Assembly (NCBI GenBank): GCA_937915975.1
Contig: CALGGL010000279.1
Location: 1 to 7,050, forward strand
Source: an uncultured Lachnospiraceae bacterium
Lineage (GTDB): Bacteria > Bacillota > Clostridia > Lachnospirales > Lachnospiraceae
Direction: 5' to 3'
DNA: 7,050 nt
The notes below the pieces were generated by a model. The model had not been told where the DNA came from, did no database searches, and saw nothing but the letters and a program-made list of their open reading frames with translations. How positions within the stretch are numbered: position 1 is the stretch's first letter; every line of letters begins with the position of its first letter. Positions 6,556 to 7,050 of the stretch are shown here, piece after piece. Position numbers and translations under genes: made by a program.

Positions 6556-6556
6556 G
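6541..6556. other. Artificial junction between low-GC genome and GC-rich foreign DNA
   Basis: To the left, codons encode the Gly-rich tail of the lipoprotein (GGFGGGQGGMGGQ). From here rightward, base composition jumps to about 70% GC and the minus strand encodes YbeY. The bases ATGGGCGGCC (6544-6553) make sense on both sides: as MGG of the lipoprotein tail and, reversed, as the AAH of YbeY. A short shared sequence at the join is what a de Bruijn assembly misjoin or a template-switch chimera leaves. The exact breakpoint cannot be placed within this overlap. Confidence 0.85.
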
Positions 6557-6936
6557 TAGCTCAGCTCCCGGCGCAGCGAGTGGCCGTATTCCTCGGCCTG
6601 CCGCCGGGCACGGCTCAGGTTGATCACGCAGTCGCCCAGGTTCACGCAGCCCATGGTGGGGTCGTATTCCCGCGCCAGCCGCTTCGGGCAGTCGCGGGCG
6701 GTCTTGCCGGCGGGATAGGCGACCGAGGGGAAGGACAGCACGTCCGTGACGCTGTCGATGTTCCGCGTCTCGCGATTCAGCGCGCGAATGGCCTCGTCGT
6801 CCACGATGCGTACGCCAAACCCGGCTTCCTCTATGCCCTCGGCCTCAAAACAGGCCCGGGCCACGCCGTCGAGTAATCCTTCCAGGTCGCCCAGATCTCC
6901 GGGCTCCGGAATCTCCCATTGAAGCTCAATCGCCAT
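6544..6936 (-). CDS. ybeY: Endoribonuclease YbeY, C-terminally truncated, foreign segment
   Basis: 131 codons of ybeY are present, out of about 150-170 usual. YbeY is a zinc-dependent endoribonuclease for rRNA maturation and ribosome quality control in the cytosol. Recognisable motifs are LNRETRNIDSVTDVLSFP (53-70), LGDCVIN (100-106) and RRELSYLAAH (122-131). His131 is the first zinc ligand of the family's HGxLHLxGYDH motif. Everything after it is lost at the junction, and the frame beyond (SALAASEATH) is not YbeY. The start at 6936 follows AAGGAGG (6952-6946) by nine bases. A GC-rich Clostridia member (Oscillospiraceae-like) is a reasonable source, but not proven. It is an assembly artefact here and not a neighbour of the lipoprotein gene. 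Confidence 0.9.
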
Positions 6937-6994
6937 CGCTCGCGGCCTCCTTCGGCGCGTCCTCCGCCTGCGGGGGCACGGCGGCGGGCTGTGG
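6926..6994 (-). CDS. Last 22 codons of the gene upstream of ybeY (foreign segment)
   Basis: In a second minus-strand frame, 22 sense codons run from the adapter boundary to TGA at 6928-6926: PQPAAVPPQAEDAPKEAASD then GD. The stop lies inside ybeY, overlapping its first 11 bases, as expected for translationally coupled operon neighbours. The Pro/Ala/Glu-rich tail carries no domain. In Firmicutes the gene before ybeY is often a 7TM-HD phosphohydrolase (pgpH), which would fit, but this tail alone cannot show it. Confidence 0.5.
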   Translation of the reverse strand, partial: PQPAAVPPQAEDAPKEAASDGD

Positions 6995-6995
6995 G

Positions 6996-7050
6996 AGATC
7001 GGAAGAGCACACGTCTGAACTACAGTCACGATCAGATCTCGTATGCCGTC
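6996..7050 (+). other. Illumina TruSeq adapter read-through (index GATCAG)
   Basis: The sequence starts with AGATCGGAAGAGC (6996-7008) and continues as the standard TruSeq indexed adapter, ACACGTCTGAAC then T.CAGTCAC. The six-base index GATCAG (7030-7035, TruSeq index 9) follows, and then ATCTCGTATGCCGTC to the end of the window. There is one difference from the published adapter: A instead of C at 7022. This is synthetic DNA left in the assembly. It marks the true end of a library insert at 6995. Confidence 0.97.

Noticed and set aside
6544..6936. ybeY acquired by horizontal transfer next to the VTC operon
   Set aside because: The gene is cut at the composition boundary, the segment ends in an Illumina adapter, and there are no mobile-element or attachment-site signs. 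An assembly chimera explains everything.

Overview
Most of this window (about 1-6550) looks like the chromosome of a low-GC gut or rumen Firmicute, most likely a Lachnospiraceae (Butyrivibrio/Roseburia-like). This rests on the AT-rich base composition, strong AGGAGG-type ribosome binding sites, a Clostridia-type MgtE, and the gene trio VTC domain / DUF4956 / Cthe_2159-like carbohydrate-binding lipoprotein. The last ~500 bases are not from that genome. From about 6541-6556 the contig switches abruptly to GC-rich DNA (42 of 60 bases G or C at 6601-6660, against 19 of 60 at 4201-4260) that carries an antisense ybeY fragment. It ends in a verbatim Illumina TruSeq adapter (6996-7050). The window is therefore the chimeric, adapter-contaminated end of a probably metagenomic assembly.

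Layout. 2-406 (+): C-terminal part of an unrecognised protein, followed by a clear intrinsic terminator (482-509). 510-1020: non-coding, dominated by three imperfectly palindromic units repeated every 75 bases (625-821). 1021-2484 (-): mgtE, a magnesium transporter. It is preceded by a convincing sigma-A promoter (2745-2773) and a ~254-nt leader with competing helices and a hairpin that can mask its Shine-Dalgarno. 2774-2963: the divergent control region, with two tandem 11-bp direct repeats overlapping the presumed promoter of the rightward operon. 2964-6555 (+): a tight three-gene operon encoding a VTC (polyphosphate-polymerase-like) protein, a DUF4956 membrane protein and an Asp/Gly-rich beta-helix lipoprotein whose 3' end is lost at the artificial junction. 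6544-6994 (-): foreign ybeY and the tail of the gene before it. 6996-7050: adapter.

How the genes may work together. The rightward operon probably forms one surface or envelope system. It combines a cytosolic nucleotidyl/phosphate-polymerising catalytic domain with intact VTC-type basic and acidic residues, a multi-span membrane partner, and an exported lipid-anchored protein predicted to bind polysaccharide and possibly Ca2+. The function of this trio is not established, and it is the best candidate here for an undescribed system. The 11-bp direct repeats resemble sites of OmpR/PhoB-class regulators, so phosphate control is a testable idea. The divergent magnesium transporter has its own post-transcriptional control region. 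I could not match its leader to the M-box riboswitch usually found before mgtE.
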